From contig NZ_JAAWUO010000008.1 of assembly GCF_013304825.1 (NCBI RefSeq), positions 1 through 64,000 on the forward strand: a stretch of 64,000 nucleotides of DNA, written 5' to 3'. The DNA is from Blautia schinkii (GTDB lineage Bacteria > Bacillota > Clostridia > Lachnospirales > Lachnospiraceae). Below the pieces are notes generated by a model. It was not told where the DNA came from and made no database searches. It saw only the letters and a list, made by a program, of their open reading frames with translations. Below are positions 35,186 through 44,177 of the stretch, one piece after another; within the stretch, counting starts at the first letter, position 1; each line of letters opens with the position of its first letter. A program made the translations under genes and the position numbers.

Positions 35186-36067
35186 ATGCGGTTAAAAGCA
35201 ATGGCAAAAATCAATCTCGGACTTGATGTTCTGGGAAAGAGAGAAGACGGCTATCATGAAGTGCGCATGATCATGCAGACGATCCGTATGTATGATATCC
35301 TTGATATACGAAAGACAAAAAAGCCTGGAATCGTGCTGACAACGAATCTTCCTTTTATTCCGGCAGACAGAAGAAATCTTGTATATAAAGCAGCAGAGAT
35401 GCTGATGGAGGAGTTTGGTGTTGAAGAAGGACTTTCCATCAAGCTACGCAAGTTTATTCCGGTGGCAGCCGGAATGGCAGGCGGAAGTTCTGATGCAGCG
35501 GCTGCATTCGTAGGGGTAAACCGGATGTTCCGTCTGGGACTTACCGAAGAACAGCTGATGGAACGTGCAGTGAAAGTAGGAGCAGATGTTCCGTACTGTA
35601 TCATGCGTGGAACAGCTCTGGCAGAAGGGATCGGTGAGAAGCTGACCCGTCTTCCGAAAGTTCCGAAGTGCTATGTTCTCATAGGTAAGCCGGGGATCAA
35701 TGTTTCCACGAAGACAGCATATGAGAATCTGAACCTTGCCGGGATCGGGAAACATCCGGATATCGATGGAATGATCGGGGATATTGAGAAGGGAGACCTC
35801 TATGCAATGGCCTCCAAAATGGAGAATGTTTTTGAGCCGGGGATCATAAGACAGTATCCGGTGATCGGAGATATCAAGACTCTCATGGAAGAAAAGGGTG
35901 CACTGAAGGCAGTGATGAGCGGAAGCGGTCCTACTGTATTTGGAATTTTTGATAACAGGGATAAGATGGCAGCTGCAGCAAAGAGCCTCCGAAGGAGCGG
36001 CCTTGCGAAGACAGTATTTGCTACAGATATTTACAACAGGGATGGAGGATTTACGGATGACAAGTGA
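35186..36067 (+). CDS. ispE: 4-diphosphocytidyl-2-C-methyl-D-erythritol kinase
   Basis: A 293-residue GHMP kinase of the non-mevalonate isoprenoid pathway. It has AKINLGLDVLGKREDGYHEV at the start, the ATP motif PVAAGMAGGSSDAAA (about 95-109) and the C-terminal MSGSGPTVFGIF. An ATG 12 bases upstream is in frame, but the ribosome binding site GGAGGGG lies just after it, so 35186 is chosen. Its end overlaps the GntR regulator gene by 11 bases, a pairing that also occurs in other Lachnospiraceae. Confidence 0.95.
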   Translation: MRLKAMAKINLGLDVLGKREDGYHEVRMIMQTIRMYDILDIRKTKKPGIVLTTNLPFIPADRRNLVYKAAEMLMEEFGVEEGLSIKLRKFIPVAAGMAGGSSDAAAAFVGVNRMFRLGLTEEQLMERAVKVGADVPYCIMRGTALAEGIGEKLTRLPKVPKCYVLIGKPGINVSTKTAYENLNLAGIGKHPDIDGMIGDIEKGDLYAMASKMENVFEPGIIRQYPVIGDIKTLMEEKGALKAVMSGSGPTVFGIFDNRDKMAAAAKSLRRSGLAKTVFATDIYNRDGGFTDDK

Positions 36068-36758
36068 TTTTTCTGTGGATATGAATGAGTATCTGCCGCT
36101 TCGCGATGTTGTTTTTAACACTCTGCGGCAGGCAATCCTGAAGGGCGAGCTGAAACCTGGAGAAAGACTTCTGGAGATCGCCCTTGCGGAGAGGCTGGGT
36201 GTGAGCAGAACTCCGGTCCGTGAAGCCATGCGTAAGCTGGAACAGGAAGGGCTGGTGGTGATGATCCCGAGAAGAGGAGCCCAGGTTGCAAGTATCACGG
36301 AGAAAGATCTCAACGATGTTCTGGAGGTGCGTATTGCCCTTGAGAATGTTGCCATAGAGAAAGCCTGCAAGCTGATCACAGAGGAAGAGCTGGGACGGCT
36401 CTGGGTGGCAGCCAAGGAATTTGAGAAAACCAAGGCAGAGGGAAATCTGGTACGTCTTGCCGAGACAGACGTTGCTTTTCATGAGATCATATACCAGGCA
36501 TCAGATAACAAACGTCTGAACCAGGTGCTGAATAATTTAAGAGAGCAGATGTACCGCTACCGTGTGGAATATCTGAAAGAAGAGCAGACAAGAAACCTTC
36601 TTGTCAATGAGCATGAGGAACTGGTGAAGGCGATCCGTGATGGAAATGTGGAGAGAGCTCAGGAGATTTCCTTCAATCATCTGGAGAACCAGAGGAAGGC
36701 CATCATTCGCACCATCCGCGCAGAGAACGAAGCGAAAGAGGACAAGAAGAAAGAATAA
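36057..36758 (+). CDS. GntR family regulator with FCD domain (FadR-like)
   Basis: A 233-residue regulator. The N-terminal winged helix (about 12-78) has LKPGERLLEIALAERLGVSR then TPVREAMRKLEQEGLV. The C-terminal all-helical FCD ligand domain (about 85-210) has VLEVRIALENVAIEKA, ETDVAFHEIIYQASDN and NEHEELVKAIRDGN. FCD domains often bind metal and a carboxylate. The long frame upstream is the ispE region in another phase; the ATG at 36057 follows GGAGGATTTACGG. Targets are not evident from the neighbours. Confidence 0.9.
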   Translation: MTSDFSVDMNEYLPLRDVVFNTLRQAILKGELKPGERLLEIALAERLGVSRTPVREAMRKLEQEGLVVMIPRRGAQVASITEKDLNDVLEVRIALENVAIEKACKLITEEELGRLWVAAKEFEKTKAEGNLVRLAETDVAFHEIIYQASDNKRLNQVLNNLREQMYRYRVEYLKEEQTRNLLVNEHEELVKAIRDGNVERAQEISFNHLENQRKAIIRTIRAENEAKEDKKKE

Positions 36759-36780
36759 AAATAAGATACATGGAGATATT

Positions 36781-36813
36781 AAGAGAGATGTCAGGACGAC
36801 ATCTCTCTTTTTT
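36781..36813 (+). terminator. terminator after the GntR/FCD gene
   Basis: AAGAGAGATGTC (36781-36792) pairs with GACATCTCTCTT (36798-36809) with a five-base loop and continues into TTTTTT. A strong intrinsic terminator shape. Confidence 0.9.
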
Positions 36814-36870
36814 CATATGGTAATTTATTTGATCATATGTGTATGGATGCCTGGAAAGGAGGGGGTATTT

Positions 36871-38376
36871 GTGGAAGACAGAAAAATATCAGCATTGCTC
36901 CACGAGAACGAAACTTACATCCGAAAACGCTGTGAAAACTGCGATGACATTCTGATCCGGCCCATGGTTCTTGGAGAAGGCCACAAGGTAAACTGTCTTA
37001 TGGTCTATATCGAGGTTACAGTTTCCAATATGATGCTGGATGATTCTGCCATTGGAAAAATGGTAAATCATTTCTGGGAAATACCGGCAGAAAAGATCCG
37101 GGAATTTATCCGGAAAAACAGTCTTGGAATCGCTGATGCAGAAGAATTATCTACCATGGAGGAAGTATTTTCTGCAATGCTTGCGGGAAATGCTGTTTTC
37201 TTTATGGATGGCTATGACAAAGCCATGAAAATATCCAGCAGGGGATATCCTGGCCTTGATGTATCCGAGGCAGAGACGGAAAAAGTCCTCAGAGGATCCA
37301 AAGAGGGCTTTTGCGACAGAGTAAAAATTAATGCGGCTCTCATACGAAAGCGGCTTCGGGATACCAGGCTGAAAGTGGAACAGCAGGATATAGGTGTGCG
37401 TTCCCATACAGTAGTCCAGTTATTATATGTGGATGACCTTGTACATGAGGAACTTCTGGAATCCATCAAAGAGCGTCTGGAATTCTTTACAGTGGACGGA
37501 ATTCTGGACAGCGGCATGCTGGAGCAGCTGACCGAAGAAGCCTGGTATTCACCGTTTCCGCAGTTTCAGACAACGGAGCGGCCTGACCGTGCTGCACAGG
37601 AACTTCTTAATGGAAAAGCAGTTCTGCTTTGTGACAACTCGCCTGTGGCACTGGTACTTCCGGGAGCTTTCAACAGCTTCATGGAAAGCAGTGAAGACTG
37701 GTACAATCGTTTTGAGATGACATCGTTTCTGCGGGTATTGCGGTATCTGGCCATGGCTGTTGCAACGCTTCTTCCGGGACTTTATCTGGCTGTGATCCGT
37801 TTTCATACACAGGTGCTTCCTGCAAATCTGATCCTTTCTTTTGCCCAGGCAAGGGAAGGTGTGCCTTTTTCCAGTGTGGTGGAGCTTGTATTTCTGGAGC
37901 TTTCATTTGAGCTGATCCGGGAGGCTGGGGTGCGGATTCCGGGGGAACTTGGAAATGCCATCGGTATTGTCGGAGGCCTGATCATCGGACAGGCAGCAGT
38001 GGAGGCAAACCTGGTAAGCCCGGTGGTGGTTATCATTGTAGCTTTGACTGCACTTGGTTCCCTGGCAATCCCAAATGAAGAATTTGCTTCTGCATTCCGG
38101 CTTTTAAAATATGTGTTTTTGTTTCTGGGCGGATATCTGGGGATCTTTGGGATTGTGCTGGGGCTGTATCTCACAGCTGCACATTTAGCCGGACTTTTAA
38201 GTTTTGGTGTCCCATACCTGGTACCTTTCGTGGAAAAAAACGGAGAGTCGGAAACCGGGGGAAGGATCTTGAGGCTCCCTTTCCGAAAAAGAAAATTCCG
38301 TCCGCTTTATGCGCGCAGTGACCAGAAAAGAAGACTTAGAACTTTGGCCTGGCGGCAGAAAGGAAAAGGTGTATGA
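36871..38376 (+). CDS. spore germination protein, GerA family A subunit
   Basis: A 501-residue germinant-receptor A subunit. A hydrophilic N-terminal domain (about 1-275, with RVKINAALIRKRLRDTRL and HTVVQLLYVDDLV) precedes about five membrane helices (from SFLRVLRYLAMAVATLLPGLYLA). Family blocks PFSSVVELVFLELSFELIREAG and GNAIGIVGGLIIGQAAV are present. The GTG at 36871 follows AAAGGAGGGGG. A frame extending upstream overlaps the terminator and the FCD regulator gene and is rejected. It overlaps the fused B/C subunit gene by four bases. Germinant specificity is unknown. Confidence 0.9.
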   Translation: MEDRKISALLHENETYIRKRCENCDDILIRPMVLGEGHKVNCLMVYIEVTVSNMMLDDSAIGKMVNHFWEIPAEKIREFIRKNSLGIADAEELSTMEEVFSAMLAGNAVFFMDGYDKAMKISSRGYPGLDVSEAETEKVLRGSKEGFCDRVKINAALIRKRLRDTRLKVEQQDIGVRSHTVVQLLYVDDLVHEELLESIKERLEFFTVDGILDSGMLEQLTEEAWYSPFPQFQTTERPDRAAQELLNGKAVLLCDNSPVALVLPGAFNSFMESSEDWYNRFEMTSFLRVLRYLAMAVATLLPGLYLAVIRFHTQVLPANLILSFAQAREGVPFSSVVELVFLELSFELIREAGVRIPGELGNAIGIVGGLIIGQAAVEANLVSPVVVIIVALTALGSLAIPNEEFASAFRLLKYVFLFLGGYLGIFGIVLGLYLTAAHLAGLLSFGVPYLVPFVEKNGESETGGRILRLPFRKRKFRPLYARSDQKRRLRTLAWRQKGKGV

Positions 38377-40058
38377 GGTTCGCAGAAAACAACAGGATTT
38401 CTCACAGGCAGCTTTTCAGACAGATCATACTGGTATTTCCGGCACCGTTTTTGCTGTGTCTGTTCCAGGGTGGCTCCATGATCGGAAAAAGTGCGGTGGC
38501 GGGGACTGTGACAGCGGCAGTTATTCTTCTGTTTTATGTGATTTGGCTGATCAGGTTAGGGCCTGCATACAGTGAGATGGAAAAAACGGCTGGAAACATT
38601 ACTGTACGGTTTATTGGACTTTTCTTCCTGGTATATGTGATCTTAAGTGCTGCTTTTCTTGCAGACCTCATGGCACAGGTGGTTCCGTCAAGCCTGATCA
38701 GCGGTATCTCCGGAAAATATCTCTCTCTTCTGGCAGTGGCAGCCTGCAGCATTGGCACACATCGGGGAATGCAGCGTCGTGGAAGGATCGCAGAAGTGTC
38801 AGGAGGATTTTTTCTGGCAGGAATAATCCTGCTGATGATCTTAAGTGCAGGTCAGGGAAAAACGGAATATTTTCTTGAAGTCTGGACTGGGGAAAGCAGT
38901 GGATTTTCAGGAGAAGAATGGATGGGCAGCACCTGGAGGCTTTTAAGTGCTTTTTCCGGGGTGGGGCTTTTGCCTTTTGCCCTGGATAAAGTAGAAAAAC
39001 AGGGAAGTGCAAGGAAACCGCTGATTTCAGGGCTGCTTACAGTGTGCGGCGTTGTACTTGGAATGCAGATTCTTCTTCCGGCAGTGTTTGGGCGTGAGAG
39101 ACTTTTTACGGAGGTGTATCCCATCCTGCCGCTTCTGGATGGGGCAGATCTTCCGGGAAATGTACTGGCCAGATTCGATGTGATCTGGATGGGATTTCTT
39201 GTATTTGGGCTGTTTTTTTCTATGGGAAGTCTGTTTCATTATGGGAACCAGATCGCGGCCGGAACGAAGCTGGGAACCGGGAGATACTGGATCCCTGCGG
39301 CAGGTTGGATTCTTTCCGTATATAATTGGAATGGTTACGGGATCAGAGATTATTATGGCAGTTATCTTGGATATGTTTTTGTGCCGGGACTTCTTGTGAT
39401 ACAGCTACTTCTGAGCATGGGAAAATACGGACACAGAAGAAAAAAAGTGGCAGCAGCAGCTTTGTTTCTGGCAGTATGTCTGACCGGAACAGGATGTGCT
39501 GCCGTAGAACCGGAAAAAAGAATCTATCCACTTGCTCTGGGAGCAGGAGCTCTGGAGAAGGGATTTATGCTGAAATATGCAATGCCTGACATGAATGTCA
39601 CCACAGGACAGGAAAAGCCGGATGAAGATCCTGTGTCAGTTCTGACTATTGCAGGAGCGGATTTTAATGAGATCGAGAAGATTTACAATCGTTCCCAGGA
39701 AAAATATCCGGATCTTGGTCATCTACAGGTTGTGATCCTGGATGAAAATATGCTCACAGAAGAGAATCGGGTGGCTTTTGTCCATTATCTGAAACAGGAG
39801 GAGCATGTGGGAGAGGATGTTTATGTGTTCCGCACGCAGATGCTTTCTGAAGTTTTTCGCTGGAAAGGTGCGCAGCAAAGTTCTGTAGGGGAATACCTTC
39901 AGGGAATCCAGGAAAACCGGACTTCCGGGCAGCAGAAAAAGGGAATCACTCTTCGGGAAGTGTATCATCAGTTTTATAAAGACGGGACTTTGCCGTGGCT
40001 TCCTTCTGTGTGGGTGGACGGTGATCTTCTGGAGGTAGATTACGGAAATAGTGAATAA
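38373..40058 (+). CDS. fused GerAB-type transporter and GerAC-like spore germination protein
   Basis: Residues 1 to about 355 form the GerAB domain (APC-type spore permease), with about ten membrane helices, from the start RQLFRQIILVFPAPFLLCLF through LARFDVIWMGFLVFGLFF and GYVFVPGLLVIQLLLS. A further hydrophobic helix (357-372) leads to Cys375 in LTGTGCAAVEPEKRIYPLALG, which matches the lipoprotein start of GerAC. Residues 375-561 resemble only the N-terminal half of GerAC. Normally B and C are separate genes of about 365 and 370-400 codons. Here one frame without a stop covers both, with the C part shortened. The gene starts within the A-subunit stop (ATGA). Confidence 0.82.
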   Translation: MRFAENNRISHRQLFRQIILVFPAPFLLCLFQGGSMIGKSAVAGTVTAAVILLFYVIWLIRLGPAYSEMEKTAGNITVRFIGLFFLVYVILSAAFLADLMAQVVPSSLISGISGKYLSLLAVAACSIGTHRGMQRRGRIAEVSGGFFLAGIILLMILSAGQGKTEYFLEVWTGESSGFSGEEWMGSTWRLLSAFSGVGLLPFALDKVEKQGSARKPLISGLLTVCGVVLGMQILLPAVFGRERLFTEVYPILPLLDGADLPGNVLARFDVIWMGFLVFGLFFSMGSLFHYGNQIAAGTKLGTGRYWIPAAGWILSVYNWNGYGIRDYYGSYLGYVFVPGLLVIQLLLSMGKYGHRRKKVAAAALFLAVCLTGTGCAAVEPEKRIYPLALGAGALEKGFMLKYAMPDMNVTTGQEKPDEDPVSVLTIAGADFNEIEKIYNRSQEKYPDLGHLQVVILDENMLTEENRVAFVHYLKQEEHVGEDVYVFRTQMLSEVFRWKGAQQSSVGEYLQGIQENRTSGQQKKGITLREVYHQFYKDGTLPWLPSVWVDGDLLEVDYGNSE

Positions 40059-40122
40059 AGTCAGAGGATCTGGTGAATAATTGAGATACCTTAAGGAAAA
40101 AGAAAAGCAGGGGGAAGATCTG

Positions 40123-40452
40123 ATGAGGAAGATCGGAGAGAGACTTGAAATAAGCAGCAGATTCAGGAAAATACTGAGGGCTTTGGCTGTGGTAGCAGTG
40201 ATCCTGACTATTACAGCTGGATGTGCAGATTATATTGGAGCATGGGGCTCCGGCGGCTCAGAGAACAATGCAGGAAGTATAGCGAAAAATACAGCAGATA
40301 ACACACATAATATACCGGAGTTTTATAATCCGCAGCTCTACGCATGGTGGGGAACTATCTACCCGGAATTCTGTTTTGAAAAAGGCGAGGATACCGATGA
40401 AACTAAGCCTGTGAAGCTTTCCTTCTGGCTTGCGAAAGCTCTTGATTGGTGA
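40123..40452 (+). CDS. small membrane or lipoprotein of unknown function
   Basis: A 109-residue protein I do not recognise. It has a basic N-terminus and one hydrophobic segment (about 20-33, ending ITAGC at residues 29-33, an imperfect lipobox). A Ser/Gly/Asn-rich linker follows, then a tail with aromatic residues (PEFYNPQLYAWWGTIYPEF). GGGGGAAGATCTG precedes the ATG at 40123; an upstream TTG at 40081 is less likely. It lies 64 bases after the fused germination gene and before murI, so it may belong with the spore genes. A promoter for murI overlaps its 3' end. Confidence 0.6.
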   Translation: MRKIGERLEISSRFRKILRALAVVAVILTITAGCADYIGAWGSGGSENNAGSIAKNTADNTHNIPEFYNPQLYAWWGTIYPEFCFEKGEDTDETKPVKLSFWLAKALDW

Positions 40453-40458
40453 TACAAT
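40430..40458 (+). promoter_or_regulatory. promoter of murI
   Basis: TTGCGA (40430-40435), 17 bases, TACAAT (40453-40458), about 35 bases before the murI start. The -35 is within the end of the preceding gene. Confidence 0.55.
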
Positions 40459-40493
40459 AATCTAACGATTAATCAATTCAGGAGAAAAGATCA

Positions 40494-41315
40494 ATGAATA
40501 TAGATAGAAATGCACCGGTAGGTGTGTTTGATTCCGGTATCGGAGGGCTGACAGTAGCCAGGGAGATCATGCGCAATCTCCCTTCCGAAAAAATAGTATA
40601 TTTTGGAGATACGGCGAGAGTTCCATATGGAAGTAAATCCAGGGAGACGGTAATCCGTTATTCACGCCAGATCATCCATTTTCTTCAGGAGCAGAAGGTC
40701 AAGGCTATTGTGGTAGCCTGCAACACAGCCAGTGCTTTTGCCCTGGATGCAGTTCGTGATGAGCTGGATATTCCTATTATAGGAGTGATCGAGTCCGGTG
40801 CAAGGATCGCTGCCCAGGAGACGAAGAATAAGCGGGTAGGAATTATCGGTACAGTTGGAACAGTAGGCAGCGGTATCCACGCTTCCTATCTGAAAGAACT
40901 GGACCCGGAGATCACAGTGATCGGCAAGGCATGTCCGCTGTTTGTCCCACTTGTTGAGGAGGGCTGGCTTCATGATCCGGTCACTGAGGAAGTGGCCAGA
41001 AGATATCTCAAAGAGCTTCAGGATCAGGAGATCGACACATTGATCCTTGGCTGCACTCATTACCCTCTTCTTCGTTCTACGATCCGTAAGATCATGGGAG
41101 AGGAAGTGCGTCTGGTGAATCCGGCTTATGAGACTGCACTGGAGCTTCGCAAGCTTCTGGCAGATATGGGGCTTGCAAGCGATGAGACGGTGGAAGAGGA
41201 ATTTCCGTATCGCTTCTATGTAAGTGATCTGGCTGAGAAATTTAAAGATTTTGCCAATTCGATCCTGCCTTACAACGTAGAAAAAACGCAGAAGATTGAT
41301 ATTGAGAAGTATTGA
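40494..41315 (+). CDS. murI: glutamate racemase
   Basis: A 273-residue cofactor-independent racemase supplying D-glutamate for peptidoglycan. The two catalytic cysteines are Cys76 in VVACNTASA and Cys187 in LGCTHYPLL. The start block GVFDSGIGGLTVAREI and YFGDTARVPYGSKS are typical. The ATG follows AGGAGAAAAGATCA. Confidence 0.95.
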   Translation: MNIDRNAPVGVFDSGIGGLTVAREIMRNLPSEKIVYFGDTARVPYGSKSRETVIRYSRQIIHFLQEQKVKAIVVACNTASAFALDAVRDELDIPIIGVIESGARIAAQETKNKRVGIIGTVGTVGSGIHASYLKELDPEITVIGKACPLFVPLVEEGWLHDPVTEEVARRYLKELQDQEIDTLILGCTHYPLLRSTIRKIMGEEVRLVNPAYETALELRKLLADMGLASDETVEEEFPYRFYVSDLAEKFKDFANSILPYNVEKTQKIDIEKY

Positions 41316-41368
41316 AGTTACTGTTCACGAAGTGAAGTAAGCAGTATAAGTATTAGGAGAAAAGAGAA

Positions 41369-41815
41369 ATGCAGAAAGAAGTTTTGATCCATGTAAGAGG
41401 ACTTCAGATGATGGATGCCCAGAGCGATCAGGAGCCGATCGAGATCGTTGTTCCGGGACAGTATTATTTCCGCAATGGTTTCCATTATCTCAGATATGAG
41501 GAGATTCTGGATGAGAGTTCAGAGCCTACTATCAACTACATAAAAATGTCCGGGAAAGGTCTGGAAGTCAGCAAGAAAGGTCTGGTCAATGTACATATGG
41601 TATTTGAGCAGGGCAAGAAAAACATGACATATTACACCACTCCGTATGGAACACTTCAGATGGGGATCGCAGCCACTAATCTGGAGCTGACAGAGAGTGA
41701 GGAGGATATTCATATGAAGGCGGATTATGCACTTGATATGAATGAGGAGCATGTGGCAGACTGTTATCTGGCGATCCAGGTACAGCCGAGGGACTGTAAG
41801 GATTTTGTCTTATAA
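41369..41815 (+). CDS. DUF1934 (YwiB-like) protein
   Basis: A 148-residue lipocalin-like small beta-barrel protein of the DUF1934/YwiB family, of unknown role. Blocks such as YYFRNGFHYLRYEE, NMTYYTTPYGTLQMGI and MKADYALDMNEEHVADCYL fit the family. It follows murI by 53 bases and is probably co-transcribed. It ends at a bidirectional terminator. Confidence 0.82.
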   Translation: MQKEVLIHVRGLQMMDAQSDQEPIEIVVPGQYYFRNGFHYLRYEEILDESSEPTINYIKMSGKGLEVSKKGLVNVHMVFEQGKKNMTYYTTPYGTLQMGIAATNLELTESEEDIHMKADYALDMNEEHVADCYLAIQVQPRDCKDFVL

Positions 41816-41868
41816 AACCCCAAAATAGCGGATAAGAGTGATTTTATCCATCTGGCGAAGAAATAAAA

Positions 41869-41921
41869 AACCGCTGTGTCACCTGAGGATGATATATCCT
41901 GCAGTGCACAGCGGTTAATTT
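41869..41921. terminator. bidirectional terminator
   Basis: AACCGCTGTG (41869-41878) pairs with CACAGCGGTT (41907-41916), followed by AATTTTT on plus and by TTTTTTATTT on minus. It separates the convergent DUF1934 gene and the 41935 minus-strand gene. Confidence 0.8.
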
Positions 41922-41934
41922 TTCGGATTTTACA

Positions 41935-42375
41935 TTATTTACGAAATCTGGCGAGAAAGCCTTTTTTCTTCTTCTGCGGAGTTTCAAGTGAACCGCGGAT
42001 TCCTTTAACACCAACGATGTAGAGACCGCTGACTTCTGCTTTGATCTCTTTTTTAACCGGGATCAGATCGAAAACTTTTTCATCTGCAATGAGAATGCTG
42101 ATCTTCGGACCAACTTTGGCTTTAACGATCGGAAGTTTGGAACGGCGCATAAGCTTAGGTGTCTGGTCGATGACCATCTGCGGAAGTCCGGAATCTTTTA
42201 AAGGCATCCGTTTTTTATCGATGACCAGCATGGAAACTGTCTGCTTGTTAGCCTGGATCTGAGCCTGCTGTTCGTCCTGTTTTTTCTGAGCCTTTTTTCC
42301 GAAGAAATAGAGAGCGACTAATGCTGCGATCAGAATAACGAGGATGACCAGAAGAACAATGGTAACTGTACTCAT
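41935..42375 (-). CDS. single-pass membrane protein of unknown function
   Basis: A 146-residue protein I cannot name. One N-terminal membrane helix (about 5-25, IVLLVILVILIAALVALYFF) precedes a basic/Gln-rich linker and a globular domain (about 45-125, with VSMLVIDKKRMPLKDSGLP and KISILIADEKVFDLIPVKKE). The C-terminus is very basic (KKKKGFLARFRK). The topology suggests a cytoplasmic domain on a membrane anchor. The ATG follows GGGGGATTCTCAA. It has its own promoter and terminator. Confidence 0.7.
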   Translation of the reverse strand: MSTVTIVLLVILVILIAALVALYFFGKKAQKKQDEQQAQIQANKQTVSMLVIDKKRMPLKDSGLPQMVIDQTPKLMRRSKLPIVKAKVGPKISILIADEKVFDLIPVKKEIKAEVSGLYIVGVKGIRGSLETPQKKKKGFLARFRK

Positions 42376-42432
42376 TTGAGAATCCCCCTGTATGTATATT
42401 TGTTTCGCAATCGGTTACATTACGTAAACATC

Positions 42433-42461
42433 ATTTTAGCATTGTTTCAGGAAAAAGGCAA
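42433..42461 (-). promoter_or_regulatory. promoter of the 42375 membrane protein gene
   Basis: On the minus strand, TTGCCT (42461-42456), 17 bases, TAAAAT (42438-42433), about 60 bases upstream of the start. Confidence 0.65.
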
Positions 42462-42490
42462 TTAAAAAGTTAAAAAGACACCGGGAACGG

Positions 42491-42519
42491 TGGAAATTTA
42501 AATGTTTACAAGTTATAAT
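42491..42519 (+). promoter_or_regulatory. promoter of tandem deacetylase genes
   Basis: TGGAAA (42491-42496), 17 bases, perfect TATAAT (42514-42519), about 105 bases before the start of the first deacetylase-like gene. Confidence 0.55.
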
Positions 42520-42623
42520 GACTGTGATGTGATTCACAATGTATGGTGTGAAAATTGCAGGACATAACTATAGTCAAGATATAAATCAGCAATCTGGATA
42601 AACCGGATATGGAGGAAAACGAA

Positions 42624-44120
42624 ATGGAGAAGGAAAAGCCCAGGGGAACACGCCCGGAAATGGGAACCCCGGAGTATGAAGAATGGCGTAAACGTATGAT
42701 CGCGCGAAGACGAAAACGTTTGCAGAGAGAACGAAGGAAACGGCTGATTGCTATGGGGGTGGCACTTGTAGTTGTGATAGGCGGTATTTCCGCAGGAATC
42801 AACAGCTGTAATGGAAAAAAATCTTCCGTATCCCGGCAGGATAACACTTCTGCCAGTGCGAAAACAGAAAACGGAACTTCAGCGAAGAAGGACTCCGCAG
42901 AAGATACGACAGATTCCAAAGAAAATTCAGCAGCAAAAGATATCCTTGCGCAGGCAGATATCCTTGCACAGCAGTATAATTACGATGAAGCGATTTCTCT
43001 TTTGAAAAAAGATTCATCTTATTCTTCCAGTAAAAAGCTGCAGTCAGCAGTAAAGAAATACGAAGAAACCAAAGCAACCTGTACTGCGTGGCCACTTGAA
43101 AAAGTGACCCATGTTTTTTATCATATACTGATCAAAGACACGTCCAAAGCCTTTGATGGAGATTATAAAGAAGCAGATTACAATCAGGTAATGACGACTA
43201 TTGATGAGTTTAACAAGATCACCCGGACCATGTATGATGAAGGCTACGTTATGGTAAGCATCAAGGATATGGCAAAGGCAGATGAAAACGGCAATATGAC
43301 AGAAGGTGAGATCCTTCTCCCGCCGGGTAAAATCCCGTTTGTTCTTTCTCAGGATGACGTATGTTATTATCACTACATGGATGGCGACGGTTTTGCCACG
43401 AAATTAATTGTGGATGATGAGGGGAAGATCCGCAATGAATATGTGGAAGATGATGGAAGCATATCCGTGGGCGACTATGACATGGTACCGCTGATCGACC
43501 GTTTTGTGGAAGAGCATCCGGATTTCTCATACAGAGGAGCCAAGGGAATCATTGCGCTTACCGGATATAATGGAATTTTGGGATATAGAACAGATGAGAG
43601 TTATGAGACCCGGCCGGCTGACCTGGATGACAACAAAGTGGAATGGCTTAATGAACATCCGGATTTCAGTCTGGAAAAAGAGCGCGAAGGTGCAAAAAAA
43701 GTGGCAGATGCCATGAAGGCTGAAGGCTGGGAATTTGCAAGCCATACCTGGGGCCACCAGAATGTAGGTCAGATCTCTCTGGAGAAACTTCAGGCAGATA
43801 CCGAGAAATTCAAGAAAAATGTAGATCCGCTGATCGGGGGAACGGATATCATTATATTTGCTTTTGGGACAGATATTACTGATGCTGAAGATTACTCCGG
43901 CGATAAATTCGAATATCTGAAAGGTCAGGGATACAATTATTACTGTAATGTGGATTCCAGTCAGTATTTTGTGCAGATTCGGGACAGATACTTCAGACAG
44001 GGCAGAAGAAACCTGGATGGATACAGAATGTATTATAATCCGGAACTTCTGGAAGATCTTTTTAATGCAAAAGATGTTTTTGATCCGGCAAGACCTACGC
44101 CGGTACCGCCAATGGGCTGA
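42624..44120 (+). CDS. membrane-anchored polysaccharide deacetylase-like protein (paralogue 1)
   Basis: A 498-residue protein. A basic cytoplasmic N-terminus (RRRKRLQRERRKR) and one membrane helix (about 43-58) are followed by a Ser/Thr/Lys linker, a short helical segment, and a divergent NodB-type domain (about 160-490). The metal site is recognisable: Asp244-Asp245 in FVLSQDDV, replacing the usual TFDDG, and His374/His378 in ASHTWGH. A large insertion (GFATKLIVDDEGK to GYNGILGYRTD) sits between them. It probably removes N- or O-acetyl groups from wall glycan. GGAGG points to the ATG at 42624. The next gene is a close paralogue. Confidence 0.82.
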   Translation: MEKEKPRGTRPEMGTPEYEEWRKRMIARRRKRLQRERRKRLIAMGVALVVVIGGISAGINSCNGKKSSVSRQDNTSASAKTENGTSAKKDSAEDTTDSKENSAAKDILAQADILAQQYNYDEAISLLKKDSSYSSSKKLQSAVKKYEETKATCTAWPLEKVTHVFYHILIKDTSKAFDGDYKEADYNQVMTTIDEFNKITRTMYDEGYVMVSIKDMAKADENGNMTEGEILLPPGKIPFVLSQDDVCYYHYMDGDGFATKLIVDDEGKIRNEYVEDDGSISVGDYDMVPLIDRFVEEHPDFSYRGAKGIIALTGYNGILGYRTDESYETRPADLDDNKVEWLNEHPDFSLEKEREGAKKVADAMKAEGWEFASHTWGHQNVGQISLEKLQADTEKFKKNVDPLIGGTDIIIFAFGTDITDAEDYSGDKFEYLKGQGYNYYCNVDSSQYFVQIRDRYFRQGRRNLDGYRMYYNPELLEDLFNAKDVFDPARPTPVPPMG

Positions 44121-44177
44121 TAAATTTTTTATCTGTACAGCAACGAGGGGACATTAAAGAAAGGGGCTACTATTATT

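Noticed and set aside
36637-36870. N-terminal extension of the GerA gene
   Set aside because: It overlaps the GntR gene and its terminator; the GTG at 36871 has a strong ribosome binding site.
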